64,000 nt of DNA from Phytobacter ursingii (lineage in GTDB: Bacteria; Pseudomonadota; Gammaproteobacteria; Enterobacterales; Enterobacteriaceae): positions 434,001 through 498,000 of the forward strand of contig CABDWT010000002.1 of NCBI GenBank assembly GCA_901456055.1, given 5' to 3'. Below, piece by piece: positions 1-9,765 of this stretch; the first letter of the stretch is position 1; every line of letters begins with the position of its first letter. Position numbers and translations under genes: made by a program. The notes under the pieces were generated by a model, which did not search any database, was not told the origin of the DNA, and worked only from the letters and a program-made list of their open reading frames with translations.

Positions 1-1012
1 AGTGCTCACGAACGTAGGCACCGTCTTTGGATTTGAAGGTCTGGTAGTCACCGTCAACGGTTTCGTTCATCAGTTGGATCAGTTTACCGCTGGTATCTTT
101 ACGCAGCAGTTCATCCCAACGACCGCCCCACATGACTTTGATCACGTTCCAGCCAGCACCCGCGAAGATGCCTTCCAGTTCGTTGATGATCTTGCCGTTA
201 CCGGTTACCGGACCATCCAGACGCTGCAGGTTACAGTTGATGATGAAGCACAGGTTGTCCAGCTTCTCGCGGGTCGCGATGGTGATAGCACCTTTGGATT
301 CCGGCTCGTCCATTTCACCGTCGCCCAGGAAGGCGTAAACAGTCTGCTCAGAGGTGTCTTTCAGGCCACGGTGTTCCAGGTATTTCAGGAATTTAGCCTG
401 ATAGATCGCACCAATTGGGCCCAGACCCATCGATACGGTCGGGAACTGCCAGAATTCAGGCATCAGTTTCGGGTGCGGGTAAGAAGACAGACCTTTACCG
501 TGAACTTCCTGACGGAAGTTGTTCATCTGCTCTTCAGTCAGACGACCTTCCAGGAAGGCGCGCGCATAGATGCCCGGAGAGATGTGGCCCTGGAAGTACA
601 CCAGATCGCCGCCGTCTTTCTCATTGGCTGCACGGAAGAAATGGTTGAAGCACACTTCGTAAACAGTTGCGGAAGACTGGAAGGACGCCATGTGGCCACC
701 CAGTTCCAGATCTTTCTTGGAAGCGCGCAGAACGGTCATGATGGCGTTCCAGCGAATTGCCGAGCGAATACGACGTTCCAGCTCCAGATTACCCGGGTAT
801 TCCGGTTCATCTTCAACGGCAATAGTGTTGACATAGTTGCTAGCTCCGGTACCAGCGGCGACTTTCACGCCCCCTTTACGGGCTTCGGAAAGCAGCTGGT
901 CAATCAGATACTGAGCACGCTCAACACCTTCTTCACGGATTACCGATTCGATCGCCTGTAGCCAGTCGCGAGTTTCAATCGGATCCACGTCATTTTGGAA
1001 ACGTTCTGACAT
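1..1012 (-). CDS. aceE: Pyruvate dehydrogenase E1 component, 5' part (partial)
   Basis: This is the amino-terminal part of the thiamine-diphosphate-dependent E1 subunit of the cytoplasmic pyruvate dehydrogenase complex, which decarboxylates pyruvate and passes the acetyl group to the E2 subunit. About 337 codons are present and the gene runs off the window at position 1; the whole family member is near 887 residues. The protein begins [18 protein letters not shown], the enterobacterial AceE start, with ATG at 1012-1010. It lies downstream of pdhR on the same strand, as in the pdhR-aceEF-lpd operon. The pdhR-aceE gap is 285 bp and holds an ERIC-like repeat. Confidence 0.97.
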   Translation of the reverse strand, partial: MSERFQNDVDPIETRDWLQAIESVIREEGVERAQYLIDQLLSEARKGGVKVAAGTGASNYVNTIAVEDEPEYPGNLELERRIRSAIRWNAIMTVLRASKKDLELGGHMASFQSSATVYEVCFNHFFRAANEKDGGDLVYFQGHISPGIYARAFLEGRLTEEQMNNFRQEVHGKGLSSYPHPKLMPEFWQFPTVSMGLGPIGAIYQAKFLKYLEHRGLKDTSEQTVYAFLGDGEMDEPESKGAITIATREKLDNLCFIINCNLQRLDGPVTGNGKIINELEGIFAGAGWNVIKVMWGGRWDELLRKDTSGKLIQLMNETVDGDYQTFKSKDGAYVREH

Positions 1013-1079
1013 GGGGGGTATTCCTTATCTATCTAATACGTTGATTTAGCTGGAACCTGTCCCATTGCACTCTTTGTTC

Positions 1080-1180
1080 TTCATCCTTCTGGCTGTCTCT
1101 TTGTTGGCTTCGCTTCCTCACCCCAGTCACATAGTTCACTATGCTGCCGGGGATTCGCGCGCTTGCCGCCGCGATACAGC
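1080..1180 (-). repeat. ERIC-like (IRU) intergenic repeat, copy 1
   Basis: Read on the minus strand, this stretch carries the ERIC hallmarks: a GAATCCCC block, then GTGACTGGGGTGAGG, then AAGCCAACAAAG. It is imperfectly palindromic. It aligns along most of its length with a second copy at about 6510-6622, which lies in the opposite orientation. It sits in the pdhR-aceE gap and would be transcribed as part of the operon mRNA, where it could fold. The ends are approximate. Confidence 0.75.
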
Positions 1181-1297
1181 CAAAATTATTTTGAACAACT
1201 AAAAGTGCAATAAGACAGGTTCTGCGTTTAGTTGCCGCGCTCTAAATTTTTGGCGCTCCGGTTACAACTCTTCCGGCACAAACTCCACCAGAAAATG

Positions 1298-2062
1298 CTA
1301 ATTCTTTCTCTGTTCCAGCCGACGGAGCGAGCGTTCACGACGGCTCTGCTCACGACTGCGGTCCAGCAAGATCTCTTCGATAAAGGCCAGGTGGCGATGA
1401 GAGGCTTCACGCGCTTCTTCAGGTTCGCCCGCCATAATGGCTGCAAAGATACTGCTGCGGTGCTTGCTCACCAGCGGCAGCATTTCGCGGCGCGCATAGA
1501 GCAACTCGAAATTCTCACGAACATTCTGTGCCAACATGGGTTCCATGCAACGAAGCAGATGTAAAAGCACAACATTATGTGCCGCTTCGGTTACAGCGAT
1601 TTGATATTGCACGACAGCGTTCGATTCCGCGTCGAGGTCGCCGGATTGCTGCGCCAGTTCAATGGCCTGATGCAGTTCACCAATGCGTACCTTGTCTTCG
1701 TCCGTGCTACGTAATGCGGCGTAATAAGCGGCAATGCCTTCCAGTGCGTGACGCGTCTCGAGCAAATCAAACTGGGATTCGGGATGATCGGAGAGCAATT
1801 CAACCAGCGGATCGCTGAAGCTCTGCCAGAGGCTGCTTTGAACAAACGTACCGCCACCCTGGCGACGCAGCAGAAGCCCTTTCGCTTCGAGGCGCTGGAT
1901 GGCCTCACGCAGTGAAGGACGTGAAACGTCGAACTGTTTGGCCAGTTCGCGTTCTGGAGGCAATTTTTCACCGGGGCGTAACGTCCCCTCAAGAATCAAA
2001 AACTCCAGTTGCTGCTCAATCACATCGGATAGTTTTGGCTGGCGGATTTTGCTGTAGGCCAT
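1298..2062 (-). CDS. pdhR: Pyruvate-responsive GntR-family repressor PdhR
   Basis: PdhR represses the pyruvate dehydrogenase operon and its own promoter when pyruvate is low; pyruvate releases it from DNA. The 254-residue protein matches the E. coli length. Residues about 10-75 form a GntR winged helix ([17 protein letters not shown], then [18 protein letters not shown]), followed by an all-helical FadR/FCD-type effector domain. The ATG start gives [20 protein letters not shown]. It is divergent from aroP and upstream of aceE. An autoregulatory operator lies about 30 bp upstream of the start codon. Confidence 0.97.
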   Translation of the reverse strand: MAYSKIRQPKLSDVIEQQLEFLILEGTLRPGEKLPPERELAKQFDVSRPSLREAIQRLEAKGLLLRRQGGGTFVQSSLWQSFSDPLVELLSDHPESQFDLLETRHALEGIAAYYAALRSTDEDKVRIGELHQAIELAQQSGDLDAESNAVVQYQIAVTEAAHNVVLLHLLRCMEPMLAQNVRENFELLYARREMLPLVSKHRSSIFAAIMAGEPEEAREASHRHLAFIEEILLDRSREQSRRERSLRRLEQRKN

Positions 2063-2596
2063 TGTTCCCTGTCTCTACCATTCGCCCGGAGTAAATTGGT
2101 CTTACCAATTTCATATTCGTGACGCTAAAGTAACAAAGTATTCACCTTATGTCCATACAGGTTTTGATTGAAATCAGTAAACACTGCACATTTTAACAAC
2201 GTTACAGAAATAACGTTTCAAACATGTAACCTTGCACAAATGACTCGTTTACCCCCAAAGAGGCAGTTTTAACTTTATTGAAACGCGCTCAAACAAATCT
2301 GAACCGATTCAGTGTGAATAATTTTGCATATTTAAACCAAATTACTGCATAAAAACGCAACCGATTACAAAACAGCCGAAAACGAGGCGATTTACAAATG
2401 GTTTCTTTTTATGCAAGTCGTCATCTCTCTTTCACAAAGCAGGTGCAAACGCCTGCGCTTACCACTATTCTGAGCTTCACGAAAGGGATGAGTGCAAATT
2501 CATGTCAGCATTTCGTAAATAAAAAAATACAATAAATGGAATTTCTTTCTTACACGCAGACAACAGCGTAGACATAATAACCACACACGAGGTTTC
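2063..2596. other. pdhR-aroP divergent intergenic region (534 bp)
   Basis: No convincing gene is seen in this AT-rich divergent control region. It holds the PdhR operator next to pdhR and must hold the aroP promoter. A CATAAT hexamer at 2573-2578 could be the aroP -10, but no good -35 is visible. E. coli aroP is repressed by TyrR. A TTTACA half-site occurs at 2391-2396, but I could not place a full TyrR box. Confidence 0.6.
2094..2110. promoter_or_regulatory. PdhR operator
   Basis: The 17-bp sequence AATTGGTCTTACCAATT contains the PdhR core ATTGGTnnnACCAAT as a perfect dyad. It lies 32-48 bp upstream of the pdhR start codon, where it would cover the pdhR promoter. This fits autorepression and pyruvate control of the whole pdhR-aceEF-lpd operon. 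Confidence 0.9.
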
Positions 2597-3970
2597 ATGA
2601 TGGAAGGTCAACAGCACGGCGATCAGCTTAAGCGCGGCCTTAAGAACCGCCATATTCAGCTTATTGCGCTGGGCGGCGCTATCGGGACTGGCCTGTTTCT
2701 GGGCAGCGCTTCAGTCATCAATTCCGCAGGGCCAGGTATTATCCTGGGCTACGCCATTGCAGGTTTCATTGCTTTTCTGATTATGCGTCAGTTGGGCGAG
2801 ATGGTCGTTGAAGAGCCGGTTGCCGGCTCATTCAGCCACTTTGCGTACAAATACTGGGGTAATTTCGCGGGTTTTGCTTCCGGCTGGAACTACTGGGTGC
2901 TGTACGTGCTGGTGGCGATGGCGGAACTGACCGCGGTCGGTAAATATATCCAGTTCTGGTGGCCGGAAATCCCAACATGGGCCTCCGCTGCGGCCTTCTT
3001 CGTTGTTATCAACGCCATTAACCTCACAAACGTCAAAGTGTTTGGCGAGATGGAGTTCTGGTTCGCCATTATTAAAGTGGTTGCTGTGGTCGCGATGATC
3101 CTGTTTGGCGGCTGGCTCCTGTTCAGCGGCAGCGCGGGCCCACAGGCAACCGTACGCAACCTGTGGGAGCAAGGTGGGTTCTTGCCGCACGGTATCTCAG
3201 GACTGGTGATGATGATGGCTATCATCATGTTCTCCTTCGGGGGGCTGGAGCTGGTGGGGATCACCGCCGCCGAAGCAGACAACCCGGAGCAGAGCATTCC
3301 AAAGGCCACCAACCAGGTTATCTATCGCATCCTGATCTTCTATGTAGGTTCACTGGCTGTCCTGCTTTCTCTGCTCCCGTGGACACGCGTTACCGCTGAT
3401 ACCAGCCCGTTCGTACTGATTTTCCATGAGCTGGGTGACACCTTCGTGGCGAATGCATTGAACATCGTCGTGCTGACGGCCGCGCTGTCGGTTTATAACA
3501 GTTGCGTATACTGTAACAGCCGTATGCTGTTCGGCCTGGCACAACAGGGTAATGCGCCGAAAATGCTGCTTTCCGTGGACAAACGTGGCGTTCCGGTTAA
3601 TACCATTCTGGTTTCCGCTGTGGTGACTGCGCTGTGCGTGCTGATCAACTATATGGCGCCTGAATCTGCATTTGGCCTGCTGATGGCGCTGGTGGTATCT
3701 GCCCTGGTTATCAACTGGGCGATGATTAGCCTGGCGCACATGAAGTTCCGTAAGGCTAAGCAGCAACAGGGCGTGACGCCGCGTTTCCCGGCGCTGTTAT
3801 ACCCGTTAGGTAACTGGATTTGTCTGCTGTTTATGGCGGCCGTACTGATCATTATGCTCATGACTGACGGTATGGCTATCTCCGTCTACCTGATCCCGGT
3901 ATGGCTGGTCGTTCTGGGCATTGGCTATATGTTCAAAGAGAAAAGCGCAAAAACGGTGAAAGCCCACTAA
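2597..3970 (+). CDS. aroP: Aromatic amino acid:proton symporter AroP
   Basis: AroP is an inner-membrane general permease for phenylalanine, tyrosine and tryptophan, of the amino acid-polyamine-organocation superfamily. The 457 residues equal the E. coli length. Near the N-terminus is the family signature LIALGGAIGTGLFLGSAS, followed by about 12 hydrophobic segments and a basic C-terminal tail. GAGG at 2589-2592 can serve either of two adjacent ATGs (2597 or 2600). A strong hairpin follows the stop codon. The gene is monocistronic here, because an accessory sugar module starts 167 bp downstream. Confidence 0.96.
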   Translation: MMEGQQHGDQLKRGLKNRHIQLIALGGAIGTGLFLGSASVINSAGPGIILGYAIAGFIAFLIMRQLGEMVVEEPVAGSFSHFAYKYWGNFAGFASGWNYWVLYVLVAMAELTAVGKYIQFWWPEIPTWASAAAFFVVINAINLTNVKVFGEMEFWFAIIKVVAVVAMILFGGWLLFSGSAGPQATVRNLWEQGGFLPHGISGLVMMMAIIMFSFGGLELVGITAAEADNPEQSIPKATNQVIYRILIFYVGSLAVLLSLLPWTRVTADTSPFVLIFHELGDTFVANALNIVVLTAALSVYNSCVYCNSRMLFGLAQQGNAPKMLLSVDKRGVPVNTILVSAVVTALCVLINYMAPESAFGLLMALVVSALVINWAMISLAHMKFRKAKQQQGVTPRFPALLYPLGNWICLLFMAAVLIIMLMTDGMAISVYLIPVWLVVLGIGYMFKEKSAKTVKAH

Positions 3971-3979
3971 TTTTGCCTG

Positions 3980-4010
3980 CCCCTCTCCCGCCCGGGAGAG
4001 GGGTGTTATT
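3980..4010 (+). terminator. Hairpin terminator after aroP
   Basis: CCCCTCTCCC (3980-3989), loop GCCC, GGGAGAGGGG (3994-4003) make a perfect 10-bp GC-rich stem 9 bp past the aroP stop. It is followed only by TGTTATTG, so the U-tract is weak. It separates aroP from the downstream transporter-glycosidase pair. Confidence 0.7.
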
Positions 4011-4137
4011 GAAATGTAATCAAACTCACACTTTCCCCGATGTAGCTGTTTTGTCCATATTCCTGCCAACATCCTGTAACGCAAATTTCCTTTAGCAGGC
4101 AAATAATTATTCCCACAACTCACCGGGAGTAGCGTCT

Positions 4138-5544
4138 ATGGACAACAGCAAACTGTCTGTTAAAGAGAAAATCGGCTATGGCATGGGCGATGCCGGATGT
4201 AACATCATTTTTGGCGCCATCATGCTGTTTGTTAACTATTTTTATACGGATATTTTCGGTCTGGCGCCTGCGCTTGTAGGCGTGTTATTGCTCTCAATAC
4301 GCGTGATAGATGCCATCACCGACCCGATCATGGGGGCGATTGCCGACCGCACACAAAGCAAGTACGGACGCTTCCGTCCATGGCTTTTATGGATTGCCTT
4401 ACCTTATGCCGTATTCAGCGTCTTGATGTTTACCACGCCGGACTGGACCTACAATAGCAAAGTTATCTATGCCTTTATTACTTACTTCCTGCTCTCGCTG
4501 ACCTATACCGCGATCAACATCCCCTACTGCTCGTTAGGCGGCGTCATTACCAACGATCCGAAAGAACGCGTGGCCTGCCAGTCTTATCGCTTCGTGATGG
4601 TGGGCATTGCCACTTTGCTGCTGTCTCTGACATTACTGCCGATGGCCGAATGGTTTGGCGGTGAAGACAAAGCCAAAGGCTACCAAATGGCGATGACGGT
4701 GCTGGCGTTTATCGGCATGTGTATGTTCTTGTTTTGTTTCGCTACGGTTCGCGAGCGTGTTCGTCCGGCGGTGCCTACCAATGACGATATGAAAAAGGAC
4801 ATGAAGGATGTCTGGAAGAACGATCAATGGGTGCGCATTTTGCTGCTCACGTTGTGTAATGTCTGCCCGGGCTTTATTCGCATGGCCGCCACCATGTATT
4901 ACGTGACCTGGGTCATGGGGCAAAGCACACACTTTGCCACGCTCTTTATCAGCCTGGGCGTGGTCGGAATGATGCTCGGCAGTATGCTGGCAAAAGTCCT
5001 GACGGACCGCTGGTGCAAGCTGAAAGTCTTCTTCTGGACAAACATCGCGCTGGCGATTTTCTCCTGCGGTTTCTACTTCTTCGATCCGAAAGCCACGGTC
5101 ATGATTGTGGTGCTCTACTTCCTGTTGAATATTCTTCATCAGATCCCTTCCCCGCTGCACTGGTCGCTGATGGCGGATGTGGACGACTATGGCGAATGGA
5201 AAACGGGCAAGCGTATTACCGGCATCAGCTTCTCCGGCAACCTGTTCTTCCTGAAAGTTGGGCTGGCGGTTGCAGGCGCGATGGTGGGTTTTTTGCTCTC
5301 CTGGTACGGTTACGATGCAGGTGCCAAAGCGCAGAGCGCCAGCGCTATCAATGGCATCATACTGCTGTTTACCGTTATACCAGGCGTGGGTTATCTGATT
5401 ACCGCAGGGGTTGTACGCTTGCTGAAAGTGGATCGGGAACTGATGAAAACTATCCAGGCCGACCTGGAAAAACGCCGCGTCAATTATCATGAACTGAGCG
5501 AGAACCAGAGCGTTCCCGTGGGTGAACACGTAAGGAAAGCATAA
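4138..5544 (+). CDS. GPH-family (glycoside-pentoside-hexuronide) cation symporter
   Basis: This is a 468-residue, 12-segment inner-membrane sugar symporter of the GPH family (MelB/XynT/YagG-like). The signature is clear at about residues 58-82: RVIDAITDPIMG, then ADRTQSKYGRFRP. The N-terminus begins MDNSKLSVKEKIGYGMGD, typical of the family, and GGGAG lies 10 nt before the ATG. Its stop codon overlaps the ATG of a GH43 glycosidase by one base (TAATG), so the two are co-translated and the substrate is probably a short pentose-containing oligosaccharide or glycoside. The pair is absent from the K-12 aroP-ampE junction. The substrate itself is inferred. Confidence 0.9.
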   Translation: MDNSKLSVKEKIGYGMGDAGCNIIFGAIMLFVNYFYTDIFGLAPALVGVLLLSIRVIDAITDPIMGAIADRTQSKYGRFRPWLLWIALPYAVFSVLMFTTPDWTYNSKVIYAFITYFLLSLTYTAINIPYCSLGGVITNDPKERVACQSYRFVMVGIATLLLSLTLLPMAEWFGGEDKAKGYQMAMTVLAFIGMCMFLFCFATVRERVRPAVPTNDDMKKDMKDVWKNDQWVRILLLTLCNVCPGFIRMAATMYYVTWVMGQSTHFATLFISLGVVGMMLGSMLAKVLTDRWCKLKVFFWTNIALAIFSCGFYFFDPKATVMIVVLYFLLNILHQIPSPLHWSLMADVDDYGEWKTGKRITGISFSGNLFFLKVGLAVAGAMVGFLLSWYGYDAGAKAQSASAINGIILLFTVIPGVGYLITAGVVRLLKVDRELMKTIQADLEKRRVNYHELSENQSVPVGEHVRKA

Positions 5545-6491
5545 TGAACTGGCCGAACCCCTTTATTGAGCAGCGCGCCGACCCGTATATTTTGCGTCAT
5601 GACGGTAACTATTATTTTGTCGCCTCGGTCCCGGAATATGATCGCCTGGAAATCCGCCGGGCCAGCACCCTTGAGGGATTGTGCAAGGCTCAAGGTGTTA
5701 CTGTCTGGCGCAAACCCGCCAGCGGCCCGATGAGCGAACTTATCTGGGCACCTGAGCTGCACCACATTGACGGGAAATGGTATCTCTATTTTGCCGCCGC
5801 CGGGACGAAAGCGCTGGATGCACTGAATATGTTTCAGCATCGGATGTTTGTGCTGGAGTGCGCCGATGCCGATCCTCTTAGCGGGGCCTGGATCGAAAAG
5901 GGACAGGTGAAAACACCCTTCGATACCTTCGCACTGGATGCCACGACCTTTGTTCATCAGGGTAAACGCTGGTACCTGTGGGCGCAGAAATCACCGGCAA
6001 TTGCGGGTAACTCAAACCTCTATCTCGCTGAAATGGAAAATCCGTGGACGCTAAAAGGCGAGCCTGTATTACTGAGCAAGCCGGAGTACGACTGGGAATG
6101 CAGAGGTTTTCTGGTAAACGAAGGTCCGGCGGTGCTGTTTCACGGCAACAGGCTGTTTATCAGTTACTCTGCCAGCGCCACAGACGAAAACTACTGTATG
6201 GGGCTGTTGTGGATTGATATTAACGCTAACCCGCTGGTGGCGGCGAACTGGCATAAATCACCGCAACCGGTATTCCGAACCAGTTATGAGAACCGGCAAT
6301 ATGGCCCCGGCCACAATAGCTTTACCCAAACCGCAAACGGTAAAGATGTGCTGGTCTACCATGCGCGAAATTATACAGAGATTGAAGGCGACCCGCTTTA
6401 CGATCCGAACCGCCATACCCGCCTCAAACTGATTCGCTGGCAAGATAACGGGATGCCCGATTTCGGCATCCCGCCTGCGGATACGCTGTAA
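5544..6491 (+). CDS. Cytoplasmic glycoside hydrolase family 43 enzyme (arabinosidase/xylosidase type)
   Basis: This 315-residue single-domain protein has the GH43 catalytic layout. Asp13 in EQRADPYIL is the expected general base, Asp132 in FALDATTF the pKa modulator and Glu193 in LVNEGPAV the general acid. A late YGPGHNSF motif is also typical. There is no signal peptide, so it would cleave oligosaccharides after import by the coupled GPH symporter. Likely activities are exo-acting alpha-L-arabinofuranosidase or beta-xylosidase; sequence alone does not decide. No regulator gene accompanies the pair. A 9-bp hairpin is embedded in its last codons. Confidence 0.88.
   Translation: MNWPNPFIEQRADPYILRHDGNYYFVASVPEYDRLEIRRASTLEGLCKAQGVTVWRKPASGPMSELIWAPELHHIDGKWYLYFAAAGTKALDALNMFQHRMFVLECADADPLSGAWIEKGQVKTPFDTFALDATTFVHQGKRWYLWAQKSPAIAGNSNLYLAEMENPWTLKGEPVLLSKPEYDWECRGFLVNEGPAVLFHGNRLFISYSASATDENYCMGLLWIDINANPLVAANWHKSPQPVFRTSYENRQYGPGHNSFTQTANGKDVLVYHARNYTEIEGDPLYDPNRHTRLKLIRWQDNGMPDFGIPPADTL
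6449..6473 (+). other. Hairpin within the last codons of the GH43 gene
   Basis: CGGGATGCC (6449-6457) and GGCATCCCG (6465-6473) form a 9-bp stem with a 7-nt loop inside the final codons. There is no U-tract, so it may help mRNA 3'-end stability or act as a weak terminator. It could also simply reflect coding sequence. Confidence 0.4.
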
Positions 6492-6509
6492 GTTTATTCT
6501 CTACATAAT

Positions 6510-6622
6510 TCTGGTCGCAGGAAGGCGGCAAGTCAGTAAGTCCCCAGGAGCATAGATAACGATGTGACTGGGGTGCGCTGGCGCAGCCAACGCACATGCA
6601 GCCTGAAGAATGACGAGTATAA
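6510..6622 (+). repeat. ERIC-like (IRU) intergenic repeat, copy 2
   Basis: This copy reads in the plus direction: GTCCCCAGGAGCATAG, then GTGACTGGGGTGCGC, then GCAGCCAACGCACATGCAGC. It matches the ERIC consensus layout of a CCCCAGGAGC block followed by GTGACTGGGGTGAGCG. It fills almost all of the 141-bp gap between the convergent GH43 gene and ampE, and is the inverted counterpart of the copy at 1080-1180. Confidence 0.8.
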
Positions 6623-6632
6623 CGGCACGCAG

Positions 6633-7483
6633 TTACATCAGCGTGCCGTAAATGGTTAACAGCGCCACCACAACCACCATCACAAACGAGGTCTTTTTGG
6701 CCATTGATACAGCGGCTTTTGGTGTTGCGACTTTATCCATATGCGGTTCGCGGGCCAGCGAGAACTGAGCAAGACGCGTTAGCACATGATATTGGGAAGA
6801 ATGTCGGTCGGTCAGCGAGGCAAACCACGCCGGTAGCGCCTTCTCTCCATGACCAATTAATGCATAAACCACACCCGCCAGGCGCACCGGGATCCAGTCC
6901 AGCACGTGCAAAATAGCGTCGATTCCGGACTGCTGGCGTTCATTTGGGGTCTCATAACGTGCCAGCCACGACTGCCATGCACGTAAAAAGCCATAGCCAG
7001 CCAGCGTCACAGGCCCCCATACTCCGCCGACAATAAACCAGAACAGCGGTGCCAGATAATAACGAAAATTGATCCACAAAAGCGCATTTTGCAGCTCACG
7101 CAGATACTCCCGTTCATTACAGCCCGGCGGTATACCATGAATCAATGTGAGTTCATTCGCCATCGCGTTATGGGCGTGACTGTCATTGCGCGCCGCCGCT
7201 TTAAGGTAAGCATGGTAATGCAGACGCACTTTCCCGGCGCCGATGCACAAAAGCCCCAACAGGATCCACACGACCAACAGCGGCACATTGAAAAATAGCC
7301 CTTCCAGCACCTGCAGAATGAGGAACGCCACCAGCATGGTGAGCACAGTCATCAGAAGCGTTCTTAGCACAGAGTAATGTCTGACCCGGCGGAACAACAC
7401 CTCCAGGCGATGATCCAGTTGCCAGTGTTCTCCGAGTTTAAAAAGCCGCTCGGCAATAAGAACCAGCAGCATGGTAAACAGTG

Positions 7484-7487
<4 letters not shown>
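6633..7487 (-). CDS. ampE: AmpE inner-membrane protein
   Basis: AmpE is a polytopic inner-membrane protein encoded with ampD. It is historically linked to beta-lactamase induction, but its biochemical role is not settled. The 284 residues are the usual length. Hydrophobic helices include the N-terminal [16 protein letters not shown] and the C-terminal [19 protein letters not shown]. The start overlaps the ampD stop by 4 nt (ATGA), so it is translationally coupled to ampD. Confidence 0.95.
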
Positions 7488-9083
<1,596 letters not shown>

Positions 9084-9092
9084 TTCCCACTG

Positions 9093-9120
9093 GCCCGATG
9101 GTCTCTGTCTGTCGGGCTTA
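9093..9120 (+). terminator. Possible weak terminator after nadC
   Basis: GCCCGA at 9093-9098 can pair with TCGGGC at 9112-9117 across a 13-nt loop, followed by TTATCC. The stem is short and the U-tract poor, so this is only a candidate. Confidence 0.35.
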
Positions 9121-9160
9121 TCCTTCTCTGTTTCCTCAGCCAGGTAAAGCGTTTACGCCT

Positions 9161-9184
9161 CTTTGTGACTCGTTTTTCGTAAAG
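9161..9184. promoter_or_regulatory. Candidate CRP or CRP-S/Sxy site upstream of ppdD
   Basis: A 24-bp imperfect dyad has left arm CTTTGTGA and right arm TTCGTAAAG, about 135 bp upstream of ppdD. The left half has the TGTGA core and the right half is degenerate, as in CRP-S sites that need the competence coactivator Sxy. CRP/Sxy control of ppdD is described in E. coli; the site assignment here is mine. Confidence 0.35.
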
Positions 9185-9318
9185 CCTCGCAAACCTTTTG
9201 TTCAGTTCTGCAATCTGTTCACTAACGGCTGAAGACCCGTTCCCGTTTCGTTTTTTGCCCCTCGCGGGTCATTCCTTATGTTTGCCAAAGTAGCGCCAGC
9301 TAACTCAAGGAGCGAACA

Positions 9319-9756
9319 ATGGACAAACAACGAGGCTTCACCCTTATCGAACTCATGGTGGTTATTGGCATTATTGCGATTTTGAGCGCGATCGGTATTC
9401 CGGCATACCAGACCTACCTGCGCAAAGCCGCACTCACCGACATGCTGCAAACCTTTATCCCCTATCGAACGGCCGTTGAGCTATGCGCACTGGACCGTGG
9501 TGGCGTCACGGGTTGCGATGGCGGCACTAACGGCATTCCTGCCCCCGCCACCACCCGCTATGTTTCCGCCATGACCATCAGCAAAGGAGTCATTACCCTC
9601 ACCGGACAGGAAAGCCTTACTGGCCTGAGCGTCGTCATGACGCCGCAGTGGAATGCGGGCAATGGTATGTCGGGCTGGACGCGTAGCTGCACGGTGGCCG
9701 ATAACGGTACGCTGAAACAGGCCTGTGAAGATGTCTTCCGTGGAAACAGTAACTGA
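9319..9756 (+). CDS. ppdD: Type IV major pilin precursor PpdD
   Basis: PpdD is the prepilin subunit of the enterobacterial type IV pilus. The precursor has a short leader, MDKQRG, cut before FTLIELMVVIGIIAILSAIG, the N-methylated hydrophobic helix with the conserved Glu at mature position 5. Four cysteines (56, 66, 124, 136) could form two disulfides in the globular domain. The length is 145 residues. AAGGAG lies 9 nt before the ATG. It is followed 9 nt later by hofB in a ppdD-hofB-hofC operon. Confidence 0.96.
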   Translation: MDKQRGFTLIELMVVIGIIAILSAIGIPAYQTYLRKAALTDMLQTFIPYRTAVELCALDRGGVTGCDGGTNGIPAPATTRYVSAMTISKGVITLTGQESLTGLSVVMTPQWNAGNGMSGWTRSCTVADNGTLKQACEDVFRGNSN

Positions 9757-9765
9757 GGATAGCCC

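Noticed and set aside
2-961. A 319-codon plus-strand open frame opposite aceE
   Set aside because: It mirrors the codon bias of aceE, has no recognisable motif and no ribosome site, and the minus strand clearly encodes AceE.
2391-2396. TyrR box for aroP
   Set aside because: Only a TTTACA half-site is visible; no TGTAAA partner lies at the required spacing, so a full TyrR box is not called.
4633-5529. Long minus-strand open frame opposite the GPH symporter gene
   Set aside because: Low-complexity His/Gln-rich translation, typical of antisense to a membrane protein gene.
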